From Thermus brockianus (GTDB lineage Bacteria; Deinococcota; Deinococci; Deinococcales; Thermaceae), in contig NZ_JAKEDV010000008.1 of the NCBI RefSeq assembly GCF_021462505.1, positions 31,265 to 95,264 on the forward strand: a DNA stretch of 64,000 bases. Direction: 5' to 3'. Position 1 is the first letter of the stretch; each line of letters starts with the position of its first letter. Shown here piece by piece: positions 35,778-44,887 of the stretch. The translations under genes and the position numbers were made by a program. The notes beneath the pieces were generated by a model, which was not told the origin of the DNA, did no database searches, and saw nothing but the letters and a program-made list of their open reading frames with translations.

Positions 35778-36961
35778 TGCGGAAGGGGCTCTTTTTCCTC
35801 TTTGTCCTACTCCTCGGAGCCCTTCCTGCCCGGTACCTGGTGAACGACGCCTCGTCCCGGGCCTTCGGCCACCCCTTACCCGGGTTGACGCCCGAAGAAT
35901 TGGAGGCGTTCCGCTTGGGGGACCAAGCCTTCAACCGGGTTTTCGTGAGGGAGGACGGCCTGGGCCCTCTTTTTGTTCACCAGTCCTGTGCCGGGTGCCA
36001 TGTGCGGGATGGCCGGGGTCGGCTGGCCTTCGCCGAGCGGAGCGAGGCGCTCGTGCGCACCCGGGCTCCAAACGGCCTGGACCCCCATCCCCGTTTCGGG
36101 TGGCAACTCCAGGACCACGCGCTTTTGGGGTTGGAGCCTGAGGGGAGGGTGGCCCTCCGCTTTGAGGAGGTGGAGGGAAGGTATGTGGACGGTACCCCTT
36201 ACCGCCTGCGCCGGCCCCATGTGGAGGTCTTGGACGCCAACGGGTTCCCCGTGCCTGGGCGGTATAGCCTCCGCTTGGCTCCGCCCGTCTTTGGGCTTGG
36301 GCTTTTAGAGGCGGTCCCCCAAGCGGTACTGGCCGCCTTAGAGGACCCTGGGGACCGGGATGGGGACGGGGTGTCGGGACGGCTTGCCTACCTGGAGGGG
36401 GGACGCGTGGGACGGTTCGGGTGGAAGGCCAGCGTGGCCAGCCTGGAGGAGCAAAGCGCCATAGCCTACCGCGAGGACATGGGCCTTTCCACGCCCTTGT
36501 TCCCCGAAGAAGACGGAAAGGTGGAGGTTTCCCAGGAAGAGTTGGAACGGGTGGCCTTTTACCTGCGCCACCTGGCGGTGCCGGCACCGCGGCACCGCCC
36601 CGAGGACCTTAAGGGGAAGCGCCTCTTTCGGGAAATCGGGTGTGCCGCCTGCCACCGGGAGAACTTGGCCGGACTTCCCGCCTACACGGACCTTCTCCTG
36701 CACGATATGGGCCCCGGTCTGGACGACGGGGTTGCGGAAGGGGCGGCCCAGTCCCGGGAGTGGCGTACCCCGCCCCTTTGGGGCATCGGGCTTACCCGGC
36801 AGGTGCTTGGGGAGGAGGCGTATCTCCACGACGGCCGGGCCCGGAGCTTGGAGGAAGCCGTTTTATGGCATGGAGGGGAGGCGGAAGCGGCCAAGAAGCG
36901 TTTTCTCGCCCTGCCCCGAGAGGACCGGGAGGCTCTGTTGCAGTTTCTCAAAGAGCTTTAG
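35777..36961 (+). CDS. Dihaem oxidoreductase (DHOR, DUF1111) family c-type cytochrome
   Basis: A 394-residue exported protein with an N-terminal signal or anchor. Two haem c motifs, CAGCH (about residue 74) and CAACH (about 292), mark it as a dihaem oxidoreductase or peroxidase-like protein. The family-specific blocks are QSCAGCHVRDGRGR, DPHPRFGWQLQDHALLG, DRDGDGVSGR, RVGRFGWKA and YLHDGRARSLEEAVLWHGG. It follows the imelysin gene with a one-base overlap (TAATG). It may oxidise or reduce iron at the cell surface to aid uptake; that role is inference. Confidence 0.88.
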   Translation: MRKGLFFLFVLLLGALPARYLVNDASSRAFGHPLPGLTPEELEAFRLGDQAFNRVFVREDGLGPLFVHQSCAGCHVRDGRGRLAFAERSEALVRTRAPNGLDPHPRFGWQLQDHALLGLEPEGRVALRFEEVEGRYVDGTPYRLRRPHVEVLDANGFPVPGRYSLRLAPPVFGLGLLEAVPQAVLAALEDPGDRDGDGVSGRLAYLEGGRVGRFGWKASVASLEEQSAIAYREDMGLSTPLFPEEDGKVEVSQEELERVAFYLRHLAVPAPRHRPEDLKGKRLFREIGCAACHRENLAGLPAYTDLLLHDMGPGLDDGVAEGAAQSREWRTPPLWGIGLTRQVLGEEAYLHDGRARSLEEAVLWHGGEAEAAKKRFLALPREDREALLQFLKEL

Positions 36962-37032
36962 CCGAGGGCCTTGACCAGGGGCCCAACCCATGGTAGTCTC
37001 CCCGCAGGGGTACCCAATACCTAGGGTGCCCT

Positions 37033-37161
37033 GGCCGCGATGCCAGGCCGACAGGCCTGGACGCCTTTGGGCGGTGGGGGAAGTCCGGTGAAAGTCCGGC
37101 GCTGTCCCGCAACGGTAACCGGCCCCACCTGGCCGGAAGCCCGAGTACCCGCTTCGCGGCC
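37033..37161 (+). promoter_or_regulatory. Cobalamin riboswitch upstream of thioesterase-nrdBA
   Basis: The P1 stem is GGCCGCGA (37033-37040) pairing with TCGCGGCC (37154-37161). Inside are the aptamer's conserved segments: GGGGAAGTCCGGTGAAAGTCC at about 37077-37097, the B12-box-like GCTGTCCCGCAACGGTAA at about 37111-37128, and AAGCCCGAGTACCCGC just before P1 closes. This matches adenosylcobalamin riboswitches. The expression platform (about 37162-37249) leads straight into the thioesterase start, so translation or early transcription of that gene and of nrdB-nrdA should fall when B12 is abundant. The stretch 36962-37032 shows no gene. Confidence 0.9.
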
Positions 37162-37249
37162 CTGCCCCGTAGCCCTCGAGGCAAGGGTGAAGGTGGTGAT
37201 GCGCATGGGACCTTGACCTGACCCTTTCCCCCAAAACGCGTAAGGACCA

Positions 37250-37684
37250 GTGTACGGCTGGCCCAAAGAGGAAGCGGCTTTCGCCTACTTTTTGCCCGGT
37301 TTGGAGGAGGTGCTCGTGCGGGAAACCCGCATGGTGTATCCCGTGTTCCCGGGAGAGACCAACCACTACGGAACCCTTTTCGGTGGCACGGTCATGGCCT
37401 GGATGGATCAAGCGGCTTTTGTGGCCGCTACCCGGCATGCCCGGTGCAAGGTGGTCACCGTGCATGCGGACGCCGTGGACTTTAAGCATCCTGTGCCCTT
37501 GGGCTCCATTGTGGAGCTGGTGGCCCGGGTGGTGGAGGTGGGGCGTACGTCCATGCGCGTGGCGGTGGAGCTTTGGGTGGAGTCTTTGCAAGGGGAGCGG
37601 TACCTTGCCGCTCAAGGGGGTTTTGTGTTGGTGGCGCTGGATGCGTCGGGCCGACCCACGCCGGTGCCTCCTTTGGAGGGATGA
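37250..37684 (+). CDS. Acyl-CoA thioesterase, hotdog fold (YciA-like)
   Basis: A 144-residue hotdog enzyme with HYGTLFGGTVMAWMDQAAFVAA, VTVHADAVDFKHPVPLGS and VVEVGRTSMRVAVELWVES, the standard acyl-CoA hydrolase pattern (catalytic Asp in the MDQ helix). The start at GTG 37250 is tentative; GTG 37310 or ATG 37332 would also leave the domain whole. It is the first gene after the cobalamin riboswitch and overlaps nrdB by four bases (ATGA). Why a thioesterase shares a B12 switch with a nucleotide reductase is not obvious. Confidence 0.85.
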   Translation: MYGWPKEEAAFAYFLPGLEEVLVRETRMVYPVFPGETNHYGTLFGGTVMAWMDQAAFVAATRHARCKVVTVHADAVDFKHPVPLGSIVELVARVVEVGRTSMRVAVELWVESLQGERYLAAQGGFVLVALDASGRPTPVPPLEG

Positions 37685-38655
37685 TGCTCACTGAGCCGAG
37701 GTTCCATTACCGCCCTTACGAGTATCCCGAACTTCTGCGTTTCCGGGATGCCATCCGGCATAGCTACTGGGTGCACACGGAGTTCAGTTACACCGCCGAC
37801 GTTCAAGACTACGCCCTAGTAGATGAGAAGGAACGCGCCTTGGTGCGGCGGTCCCTTTTGGCCATCGCCCAGGTGGAACTTGCCGTCAAGCTCTTCTGGG
37901 CCCGGATCTACGACCGCTTTCCCAAGCCGGAGGTGGCGGAGGTGGGGATGACCTTCGCCGAAAGCGAGGTGCGCCACGCCAACGCTTACGCCCACCTCCT
38001 GGACCTCCTGGGGCTCAACGAACACTTTCAGAAAGCCCTGGAGGAGGAGACCGCCCTGAAGGAGCGCCAACGGCTTCTTCAGGACGTCCTGCGCCGGGCC
38101 CGGGAAGAAAACCTAAAGACGTATGCCCATAGCCTTCTCCTCTTTGCCGCTTTTACGGAGCACATCTCTCTTTTCTCCCAGTTCTATGTCCTCATGGCTC
38201 TAAACCGCCGTGCGGGGCGTTTCAAGGGCATTTCTAACGCCATAGAGGCCACCAGCAAGGAGGAGAATATCCACGGCCTCTTTGGCGTGGAGCTCCTGCG
38301 CCTCCTCCGCAAGGAGCTCCCCGAGCACTTCGGGGACGGCTTTGCTGAGGAGGCCTTGGCCTGGGCCGAGCGCTTTTTCCGCGGGGAGGAGGCTTTGGTG
38401 GACTGGATCTTTGCCCAGGGAGACGTGGAAGTAGTTTCCCAGGAGGAGGTCTTGGAGTTTCTTAAGCACCGCTACAACGAGGTGCTTTCCCTCCATGGCC
38501 TTCCTGCCCCCTTTACGCCCAGGGCCGAGCTCCTTCGGGATACGGAATGGTTCGCCCTCGAGCTCCTTGCCGACAAGGAAGTGGACTTCTTCAACAAGCG
38601 CAGCGTGGCTTACGCGCGGCGCGTGCAGAGCTACGATCCGGATAGCCTTTTCTAA
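37681..38655 (+). CDS. nrdB: Class I ribonucleotide reductase, beta subunit
   Basis: A 324-residue ferritin-like radical-generating subunit. Metal ligands visible: Glu in AIAQVELAV, Glu and His in ESEVRH, Glu in AFTEHIS, and Glu/His in SKEENIHG. The radical Tyr lies four residues after the first His (EVRHANAY), so a tyrosyl-radical (oxygen-dependent) mechanism is expected. A Glu in place of the usual Asp as first ligand is worth noting. Starts at ATG 37681 (overlaps the thioesterase stop) or ATG 37684. It lies nine bases before nrdA. Confidence 0.92.
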   Translation: MMLTEPRFHYRPYEYPELLRFRDAIRHSYWVHTEFSYTADVQDYALVDEKERALVRRSLLAIAQVELAVKLFWARIYDRFPKPEVAEVGMTFAESEVRHANAYAHLLDLLGLNEHFQKALEEETALKERQRLLQDVLRRAREENLKTYAHSLLLFAAFTEHISLFSQFYVLMALNRRAGRFKGISNAIEATSKEENIHGLFGVELLRLLRKELPEHFGDGFAEEALAWAERFFRGEEALVDWIFAQGDVEVVSQEEVLEFLKHRYNEVLSLHGLPAPFTPRAELLRDTEWFALELLADKEVDFFNKRSVAYARRVQSYDPDSLF

Positions 38656-38664
38656 GGAGGCGCC

Positions 38665-40335
38665 ATGGTAACGGTAAAGCGGGAGTACAAGCCCTGGTAC
38701 TGGGTCAACGAGTGGACGCGGCTTTACATGAGCCGCGGTTACCTCCTTCCCGGGGTGAGCGTGGAGGAGCGGGTGCGTCAGATCGCCCTCCGGGCCGAGG
38801 CGCTTACGGGGATCCCGGGTTTTGCGGAGAAGTTTGCGCGCTACGTGGCCTACGGCTGGTATTCGCTGGCCACTCCCGTCTGGGCCAACTATGGCCTCAA
38901 GCGGGGGCTTCCCATCTCCTGCTACGGCACCTACGTGGAGGACGATACCGCCTCCATCCTTCGGGCGGTGGCGGAGATCGGCATGATGAGCAAACAGGGG
39001 GGCGGAACCTCGGTCTACCTTGGGGAGCTTCGGCCTCGAGGGGCCCCCATCCGCGATAACGGGGAGAGCAACGGCTCCTATGCCTTCGCCAGCCTTTTTG
39101 ACCGGGTGATTGAGGTCTTCAACCAAGGTTCTACCCGTCGCGGCCAGTGCGCTGCCTACCTGCCCATAGAGCACCCTGACTTCTGGGAGTGGACCCGTAT
39201 CCAACGGGAAAACTCCGAGATCCAGTCCCTTTTCTGGGGCGTTTCTGTGGGGGATGCTTGGTTGGAGTCCATGATTGCCGGGGATCGGGAAAAGCGGGAG
39301 CGCTGGGCCGCCGTCCTCAAAAGCCGTGCGGAGGTGGGTATCCCGTACATCTTTTTCCGGGACAACGCCAACCGGCAGGCTCCCGAGGTTTTCCGCAAGC
39401 TGGGTAAGACGATTTACGCCAGCAACCTCTGCACGGAGATCATGCTCCCCTCCAGTCCGGAGGAGAGCTTCGTGTGTTGCCTCTCCTCTCTAAACTTACT
39501 CCACTTTGATGAGTGGAAGGACACGGATGCTGTGGAGACCTTGGTCATCTTCTTGGACTCCGTTTTGGACGACTTCATAGAGAAGGCGGAGGGCATCCCC
39601 TACATGGAGCGGGCCGTGCGGTTTGCCAAGCGGTACCGCGCTATTGGGATAGGGGTCCTGGGGTGGCACAGCTACCTACAGTCCAAGGGCATTCCCCTGG
39701 AGAGCGCCGATGCCCTTTTCCTCAATAACCTTATTTTTAAAACCATTCGGGAGCGGGCAGAAGAGGCTTCCCGGTGGCTGCGTGCCCGCCATCCGGAAGA
39801 TGAGTTGGCCGAGGTCATGGAACGGCGCAACGCCACCCTTCTCGCCATCGCTCCCACCAAGTCCAGTTCCTTCATCCTCGGCCAGGTATCCCCTTCCATT
39901 GAGCCCTATACCAGCAACTACTACCTCAAGGACCTGCAAAAGGCACGGGTTCCCTTCAAAAACCCCTTTCTGGAGGAGCTCCTCCGGGAGAAGGGCAAGG
40001 ACGAGGAAAGGGTGTGGCGGAGCATCCTGGAGCACAACGGTTCGGTGCAGCACCTGGACTTCCTGAGCGAGGAGGAAAAGGCTGTCTTCAAAACCTTCGC
40101 CGAGGTTTCGCAGAAGACCCTGGTGAACCTGGCTGCGGCCCGGCAACGGCACATTGACCAGGGGCAGTCCCTGAACCTGGTGATCCACCCCGAAGCTCCG
40201 CCCAAGGATGTAAACGAGCTTGTCCTCCACGCCTGGCGCTCTGGCCTCAAGAGCCTTTACTACCAGTTCAGCGCCAGCGCTGCCCAGGCCTATAGCCGTG
40301 ACCTTCTCCTCTCCTGCCGGGCTTGCGAGGGCTAG
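38665..40335 (+). CDS. nrdA: Class I ribonucleotide reductase, alpha subunit, short
   Basis: A 556-residue catalytic subunit which reduces ribonucleotides. Active-site Cys appear as LPISCYG, SNLCTEI and FVCCLSS; the C-terminal CRACEG supplies the redox-relay Cys pair. GGGTSVYLG and NQGSTRRGQCAAYLP lie in the barrel. It is shorter than class Ia proteins and lacks an N-terminal ATP-cone, so overall activity regulation by dATP is probably absent. The start is ATG after AAGGAGGC. The last four bases overlap the converging glycosyltransferase gene. B12 control of this operon suggests that a B12-dependent class II enzyme is encoded elsewhere. Confidence 0.93.
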   Translation: MVTVKREYKPWYWVNEWTRLYMSRGYLLPGVSVEERVRQIALRAEALTGIPGFAEKFARYVAYGWYSLATPVWANYGLKRGLPISCYGTYVEDDTASILRAVAEIGMMSKQGGGTSVYLGELRPRGAPIRDNGESNGSYAFASLFDRVIEVFNQGSTRRGQCAAYLPIEHPDFWEWTRIQRENSEIQSLFWGVSVGDAWLESMIAGDREKRERWAAVLKSRAEVGIPYIFFRDNANRQAPEVFRKLGKTIYASNLCTEIMLPSSPEESFVCCLSSLNLLHFDEWKDTDAVETLVIFLDSVLDDFIEKAEGIPYMERAVRFAKRYRAIGIGVLGWHSYLQSKGIPLESADALFLNNLIFKTIRERAEEASRWLRARHPEDELAEVMERRNATLLAIAPTKSSSFILGQVSPSIEPYTSNYYLKDLQKARVPFKNPFLEELLREKGKDEERVWRSILEHNGSVQHLDFLSEEEKAVFKTFAEVSQKTLVNLAAARQRHIDQGQSLNLVIHPEAPPKDVNELVLHAWRSGLKSLYYQFSASAAQAYSRDLLLSCRACEG

Positions 40336-41027
40336 CGGAGCCGCAGGTGGTCCTTGAGGGGGGTAGGGGGTAGGCCGTGTTTGGCCCGGAGGCGCGCCAG
40401 GTAGAAGGCCCTTTCCTCTATACGTTTCCCGTAGCTTTGGTTCTGCCCGTGGACCCGAACGCCGATATTGGGGCCCCGCAGGTAGTGGAAGGGGAGGCCC
40501 GCCTGGTGGGCGCGGAGCCAAAGGTCCCAATCCCAGTAGTCCCCCATGCTGGGGTCAAGGCTGCCCAAGGCGAGGAGTGTGGCCCGGGGTAGGGCTGTGC
40601 CGGAGGCCAGGATGCGGTTGTCCTGGAGAAGCCACTCCCCCGCCTCCCCCGGGGCAAAGGGGAGGACCTCGAGGCCTACGAGGAGGACCCCTTCCCCGTA
40701 GGCTACCCCCTCCCCTCTTCCGAGGGCCCGCCAGACCCGGTGCAGGTAGGTGGGGGTGAGGAGGAGGTCATCGTCGTCCAGGAAGAGGACGATTTCCCCT
40801 TGGACTTCCTCCAGTCCCGTGAGGCGGGCCTCCACCTGCCCCCGGCCCCGGTTCCAAAGAGCCCGGATCCTGGGATCTTGGAGGGAGGAGGCCGCCTCGA
40901 GGCCCTCCCCCTCCCCGTCCTCCACCACCAGGGCCTCAAAGGCCGTGAAGGTCTGCCGAAGGAGGGAGCCCAGGGCCTCTAGCAAAAGGCCAGGGCGGCC
41001 CTTGGTGGGGATGAGGACGCTAATCAT
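40332..41027 (-). CDS. Family 2 glycosyltransferase
   Basis: A 231-residue GT-A enzyme: [20 protein letters not shown] at the start, VVEDGEGEG, and FLDDDDLLL as the Asp motif for UDP-sugar and metal; [15 protein letters not shown] later is the ED-like catalytic part. It overlaps surE by eight bases, so it is probably co-expressed with it, and its 3' end meets nrdA. The acceptor is unknown; a cell-surface sugar is a guess. Confidence 0.87.
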   Translation of the reverse strand: MISVLIPTKGRPGLLLEALGSLLRQTFTAFEALVVEDGEGEGLEAASSLQDPRIRALWNRGRGQVEARLTGLEEVQGEIVLFLDDDDLLLTPTYLHRVWRALGRGEGVAYGEGVLLVGLEVLPFAPGEAGEWLLQDNRILASGTALPRATLLALGSLDPSMGDYWDWDLWLRAHQAGLPFHYLRGPNIGVRVHGQNQSYGKRIEERAFYLARLRAKHGLPPTPLKDHLRLR

Positions 41028-41754
41028 GGGCTAGGCTTGGCTGCAGGCGTTTTTCGTCCGTGAGGTCCAGCCGCAAGGGGGTGGCGGCGATAAAACCCTG
41101 CTCCACCGCCCAGCGGTCCGTCCCCTCCTCCGCCTCTTGGAGGGGCTTGGCGGCGAACCAGTAGAGGGGCCTGCCCATGGGGTCCTCCCCCGGCACCACC
41201 ACCCCCTCGTAGGCCCGCACCGACTGCCGCGTCCAGAGGAAGCCCTTGGGCTCGAGGGGAAGGTTCACGTTCACCAAGAAAGGAGCGTTGAGCCGGAGGA
41301 GGGTTTCCAAGGTACGCACGATCCATGGCTTCAGGCGCTCAAAGTCTGGGGTTCTGCCGTTTAGGGGCACGCTAAAGGCGGCGGCGGAGAGGCCAAAGAG
41401 CCGCCCCTGTTTGGCGGCGGCCACCGTGCCGGAGTGCCAGATCTCGTGCCCCAGATTGGTCCCCAGGTTTACCCCCGATAGCACGAGGTCTATGGGGCCA
41501 AAGAGGTGTAGCCCCAAGGCCACGCAGTCGGCGGGGGTTCCCCGGACCCGGTAGGCGGGGAAATCGGGCCCCGGCAAGGGGGCGGGATGGGGATAGGCCC
41601 TCACGGGATGGGCGATGGTGATGGCGTGCCCCGTGGCGCTTTGCTCCGTTTCCGGGGCCACCACGAAGACTTCCCCCAGGCGGGTTGCCGCCTCGGCCAA
41701 GGCCCACAGTCCCGGGCTAAAGATGCCGTCGTCGTTGGTCACCAGAATCCTCAT
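41020..41754 (-). CDS. surE: 5'/3'-nucleotidase SurE
   Basis: A 244-residue phosphatase with the SurE signature [32 protein letters not shown] and [13 protein letters not shown]. Metal ligands (the ND-D pair, Ser, Asn) are present. SurE removes phosphate from nucleoside monophosphates and helps in stress survival. It is followed by a glycosyltransferase. A short leader and bidirectional hairpin lie upstream. Confidence 0.95.
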   Translation of the reverse strand: MRILVTNDDGIFSPGLWALAEAATRLGEVFVVAPETEQSATGHAITIAHPVRAYPHPAPLPGPDFPAYRVRGTPADCVALGLHLFGPIDLVLSGVNLGTNLGHEIWHSGTVAAAKQGRLFGLSAAAFSVPLNGRTPDFERLKPWIVRTLETLLRLNAPFLVNVNLPLEPKGFLWTRQSVRAYEGVVVPGEDPMGRPLYWFAAKPLQEAEEGTDRWAVEQGFIAATPLRLDLTDEKRLQPSLAHD

Positions 41755-41790
41755 GCCCTAAGGGTAGGGGCCGGGTGTCAGGAGGCCATC

Positions 41791-41825
41791 AGAAAAGGCC
41801 CCGGGCTTAGCCCGGGGCGGCTTTT
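41791..41825 (-). terminator. Terminator after the second UgpB-like gene
   Basis: GCCCCGGGC, loop TTA, GCCCGGGGC (41798-41818). The minus strand continues CCTTTTCT and the plus strand GGCTTTTTG, so it can work both ways. It lies just after the binding-protein stop (41835) and before surE. Confidence 0.85.
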
Positions 41826-41834
41826 TGCGGCTTG

Positions 41835-43154
41835 TTAGCGGCTTGCCACGCTCCGGTTATAGCGTTCCAGCGCGGCATCCGCCCGGGCCTTGGCCTCCTT
41901 CAAGGCATCCCGGGCGGGTTTGCCCCGGAGGACTTCCTCCCAAGCGGCCTGCACGTACTGGCGGATCTCGGGGAAAGCGCCCATCAAGCACCCTGCGCTG
42001 GCGCTATTGACCTTACTGGTACCCAGTTGTTGGATCGCCGTGGTGTAGTTGGGCTGGCGCACGTGGGCTTGGCGCACCTCGGGAAGTTCGGTCACCCCCT
42101 TCACCACGGGGAAGTAGCCGGTGTCCAGGTGCCACTGGGCTTGGGTTTTGGGCTCCAAGAGGAAGCGCACGAAGCGCCAGGCGGCCTGGGTTTCCCCTTC
42201 GGAGAAGCCCCTTAGGACGTAAAGGGCTGCGCCGCCAATGGCCACCCCGTTCCGTTCCCGCAGGTAAGGGTAGTAGGCGGTGCGCAGGGGGAAGCGCCCC
42301 CCCACCTGGCGAAGAACCCCCGTGAGGCTCGCCGTGGAGTAGGCGGCGATGGCCGCCTGGCCCTGGGCGAAGAGGCTTTGGGAGTCAGCCCAGTTCCGGC
42401 CCGTGTTGGCCGCCACGCCTTCCCGCACCAGGCGGGCGTAAGTGTCCAGGAAGGCCACAGCGGCCTCGTTGTCAAAGGTCACCGCCGTGGCCCTGGCCTT
42501 GCGGCCGTTTTCGTTGTTGCAGAAGTACTCGCCGGAGTTGTAGGAGATCTGCTCCACGAACCAGGAGTCAATGGGGATGGAGAGGCCGTAGCGCACCGTG
42601 CGCCCCTGGGCGTCCTTTTTGGTGAGCTTGCGGGCAGCCTCCTCCAGGTCCTTTAGGGACCAGGTCGGCCTGTAGGGGATTCCGGCTTCCTGGAAAGCGG
42701 CCATGTTGAAGTAGAGGATGGGGTTGGAAGAGTTAAAGGGGAGGCCGTAGAGTTTACCCTCGAGGGTGTAGTAGCTCCTGGGTTGGGGCAGGAAGCGGTC
42801 CAGGTCAAACCCGTCCCTTCGGGCCAGATCCTCCAGCGGCACCACAGCCCCGGAGTCCGCCATGATCCGGGCCCCGATATCGTAAACCTGGATCACGTGG
42901 GGGTAGCCCCGGCCTGCCCGCAGGGCGGCGAGGAGCTTGTTGATGCCGTCGTCGTAGCTCCCCACGTATTGGCTTTTCACCTGGACAGCGTTTTGGCTCC
43001 GGTTGAACTCCTGCACGAGCTTTTCCGTGGCCTCTCCTAACACCCCGCCCATGGAGTGCCAGAACTCCACGGTCACCCGTTGCGCCTGGACGGGGGCTAG
43101 GAGGAGCCATCCCAAGGCGCTAACCTTGGTCAATCCCAAGAACCATGTCCGCAT
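41835..43154 (-). CDS. UgpB-like glycerol-3-phosphate-type binding protein, system 2
   Basis: A 439-residue exported protein. After the signal come VEFWHSMGGVLGEATEKLVQEF, VKSQYVGSYDDGINKLLAAL, VIQVYDIGARIMADSGAVVPL, YTLEGKLYGLPFNSSNPILY and FNMAAFQEAG, which track E. coli UgpB closely. Periplasmic binding of glycerol-3-phosphate or glycerophosphodiesters is the best guess. It is last in an operon with UgpE- and UgpA-like permeases. A second UgpB-like gene at 20742 is a distant paralogue. Confidence 0.88.
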   Translation of the reverse strand: MRTWFLGLTKVSALGWLLLAPVQAQRVTVEFWHSMGGVLGEATEKLVQEFNRSQNAVQVKSQYVGSYDDGINKLLAALRAGRGYPHVIQVYDIGARIMADSGAVVPLEDLARRDGFDLDRFLPQPRSYYTLEGKLYGLPFNSSNPILYFNMAAFQEAGIPYRPTWSLKDLEEAARKLTKKDAQGRTVRYGLSIPIDSWFVEQISYNSGEYFCNNENGRKARATAVTFDNEAAVAFLDTYARLVREGVAANTGRNWADSQSLFAQGQAAIAAYSTASLTGVLRQVGGRFPLRTAYYPYLRERNGVAIGGAALYVLRGFSEGETQAAWRFVRFLLEPKTQAQWHLDTGYFPVVKGVTELPEVRQAHVRQPNYTTAIQQLGTSKVNSASAGCLMGAFPEIRQYVQAAWEEVLRGKPARDALKEAKARADAALERYNRSVASR

Positions 43155-43166
43155 ACGCCACCTCCT

Positions 43167-43982
43167 TTATCCCTTCAGCCCGCCCAGGGCGATGCCCCGG
43201 ATGAAGGCCCTTTGGGCGAGCAGGAAGGCGAACAGGGTAGGGAGAAGAACGAGGACAGCTCCCGCGGCCACCACGTTCCAACGGGCCACCTCTTCGTTCA
43301 GGAGGAAGTTCAGGGCGATCTGAGCCGTCTGCATCTCCCGGCTTTTGGTGACCACCAGAGGCCAGAGGTACATGTTCCAGGTACCGATAAAGGTGAGGGC
43401 GGCCAGGGCGCCAAGGGCGGGGGCGGTGAGGGGCAGGGCCACGTGGCGCAGGACCTGCCCGTGGGTGGCCCCGTCTATGCGGGCGGCGTCAAAGTAGTCC
43501 TCCGGAATGGTCCTCAGGGTTTGGCGGAGGAGAAAGACGCCCAAGGGGCTTGCCAGGAAGGGGACGGTGAGGGCCCAGTAGGTGTCCAGCCACCCAAGGC
43601 GGTCCACCAGGAGGTAAAGGGGCAAGAAGGTTACCTCCCCGGGAACCAGGAGGAGGGCCACCGCTAGGCCAAAGAGGGCTTCCCGGCCCCGGAAGCGTAG
43701 CCGCGTGAGGGCGTAGGCGGCGAGGAGGCTCATGGCCAGGACCCCCAGGGTCACGGCGGTGGAAACGAGGAAGCTATTGAGGAGGAAGCGGGCCAGGGGA
43801 AACTTGGCCAGGGCCTCGGCGTAGGGGGCGAGGGTGGGGTTTGGGGGTAGAAGGGTGGGGGTGTAGAGGTCCCCCTCGCTCCGGAGGCTTGCGGAAAGTA
43901 GGGTGAGGAGGGGAAGGGTGAGGAGGAAGGCGTAGGCGGTGGCGAGGAGGTAGGTGGGGAGAAGTCTCAAGCGCTTACGCAT
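43167..43982 (-). CDS. UgpE-like ABC permease, system 2
   Basis: A 271-residue permease with six spans and the EAA loop EDYFDAARIDGATHGQVLRHVALPL. The ATG at 43982 overlaps the ugpA-like stop by eight bases; the longer frame to 44024 shadows it. The permease ends 12 bases before the binding protein. Confidence 0.88.
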   Translation of the reverse strand: MRKRLRLLPTYLLATAYAFLLTLPLLTLLSASLRSEGDLYTPTLLPPNPTLAPYAEALAKFPLARFLLNSFLVSTAVTLGVLAMSLLAAYALTRLRFRGREALFGLAVALLLVPGEVTFLPLYLLVDRLGWLDTYWALTVPFLASPLGVFLLRQTLRTIPEDYFDAARIDGATHGQVLRHVALPLTAPALGALAALTFIGTWNMYLWPLVVTKSREMQTAQIALNFLLNEEVARWNVVAAGAVLVLLPTLFAFLLAQRAFIRGIALGGLKG

Positions 43983-44886
43983 AGTGCACCCTCCGGCCCA
44001 AAAGCCAGAACTGGAGCGCCGCAAGCGCCAGGAGGAGGAGGAAGAGGAGGAAGGCTTCGGAAGCCGCCAAGGGTACTTGGAAGTTGAAGAAGGCGTCCTG
44101 GTAAACTCGGTAAATCCAGACCATGGTGCTCTCGGCGGGTCCTCCCCGGGTGAGGAGGTGGATCTGCCCGAAGGCGGTGAGGCTTTTGAGCACCACCAGG
44201 AGCCCCACCAGGAAGAGGGTGGGGGAGAGGAGGGGGAGGGTGATGCGGAAGAAGCGGGTCCAGGGGCCCGCCCCGTCCACGGTGGCCGCCTCGAGGACCT
44301 CCTCGGGAATGTTCTGGAGCCCCGCCGTGAGGAGGATGGCGGTGAAGCCCACCCCGGCCCAGGCGGTGACCACCGCCAAGGTGGGCAGGGCCAGCTCGGG
44401 GGAGGTGAGCCAGGGAAGGGGAGGGAGGCCGAGGGCGGCTAGGGTCCGGTTGGCCCACCCCCCCACGGGGTGGAGAAACCATCCCCAGGCCACCGCGGCC
44501 ACGGCGGTGGGGACGGCGGTGGTGAGGAAGAAGAGGGTGCGGAAGAGGGTCACGCCGGGGTAAGGGCGGTAAACCAAGAGGGCGGCGAGGAGCCCCAGGA
44601 GGAGCTCCAGGGGCGCGGTGATGAGGGCGAAGACCAGGGTGGTTTGGACGCTTTTCCAGAACTCGGGGCGGGAGAGGGCCTCGAGGTAGTTGGCTAGCCC
44701 CACCCATTCCCGGCCCTTCCCGAAAAGGTTTTCCTGGTGGAGGGAAAGCCAAAGGGCCTCCCCCACGGGCAGGATGAGGAAGAGGAGGAAGAGGCCGTAG
44801 GCGGGGAGGAGGAAGGGCAAGGGCTCCAGGGCATACCGCCTCGCCCCGCCCTTTTCCTGGGTGAGAACCCGTTCCACGGGGGCCAC
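43975..44886 (-). CDS. UgpA-like ABC permease, system 2
   Basis: A 303-residue permease with six spans and an EAA loop EEVLEAATVDGAGPWTRFFRITLPLLSP. The start is GTG one base after the preceding gene's stop. As with system 1, no ATPase is near, so both importers depend on a shared ATPase from outside the window. Confidence 0.88.
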   Translation of the reverse strand: MAPVERVLTQEKGGARRYALEPLPFLLPAYGLFLLFLILPVGEALWLSLHQENLFGKGREWVGLANYLEALSRPEFWKSVQTTLVFALITAPLELLLGLLAALLVYRPYPGVTLFRTLFFLTTAVPTAVAAVAWGWFLHPVGGWANRTLAALGLPPLPWLTSPELALPTLAVVTAWAGVGFTAILLTAGLQNIPEEVLEAATVDGAGPWTRFFRITLPLLSPTLFLVGLLVVLKSLTAFGQIHLLTRGGPAESTMVWIYRVYQDAFFNFQVPLAASEAFLLFLLLLALAALQFWLLGRRVHYA

Positions 44887-44887
44887 C

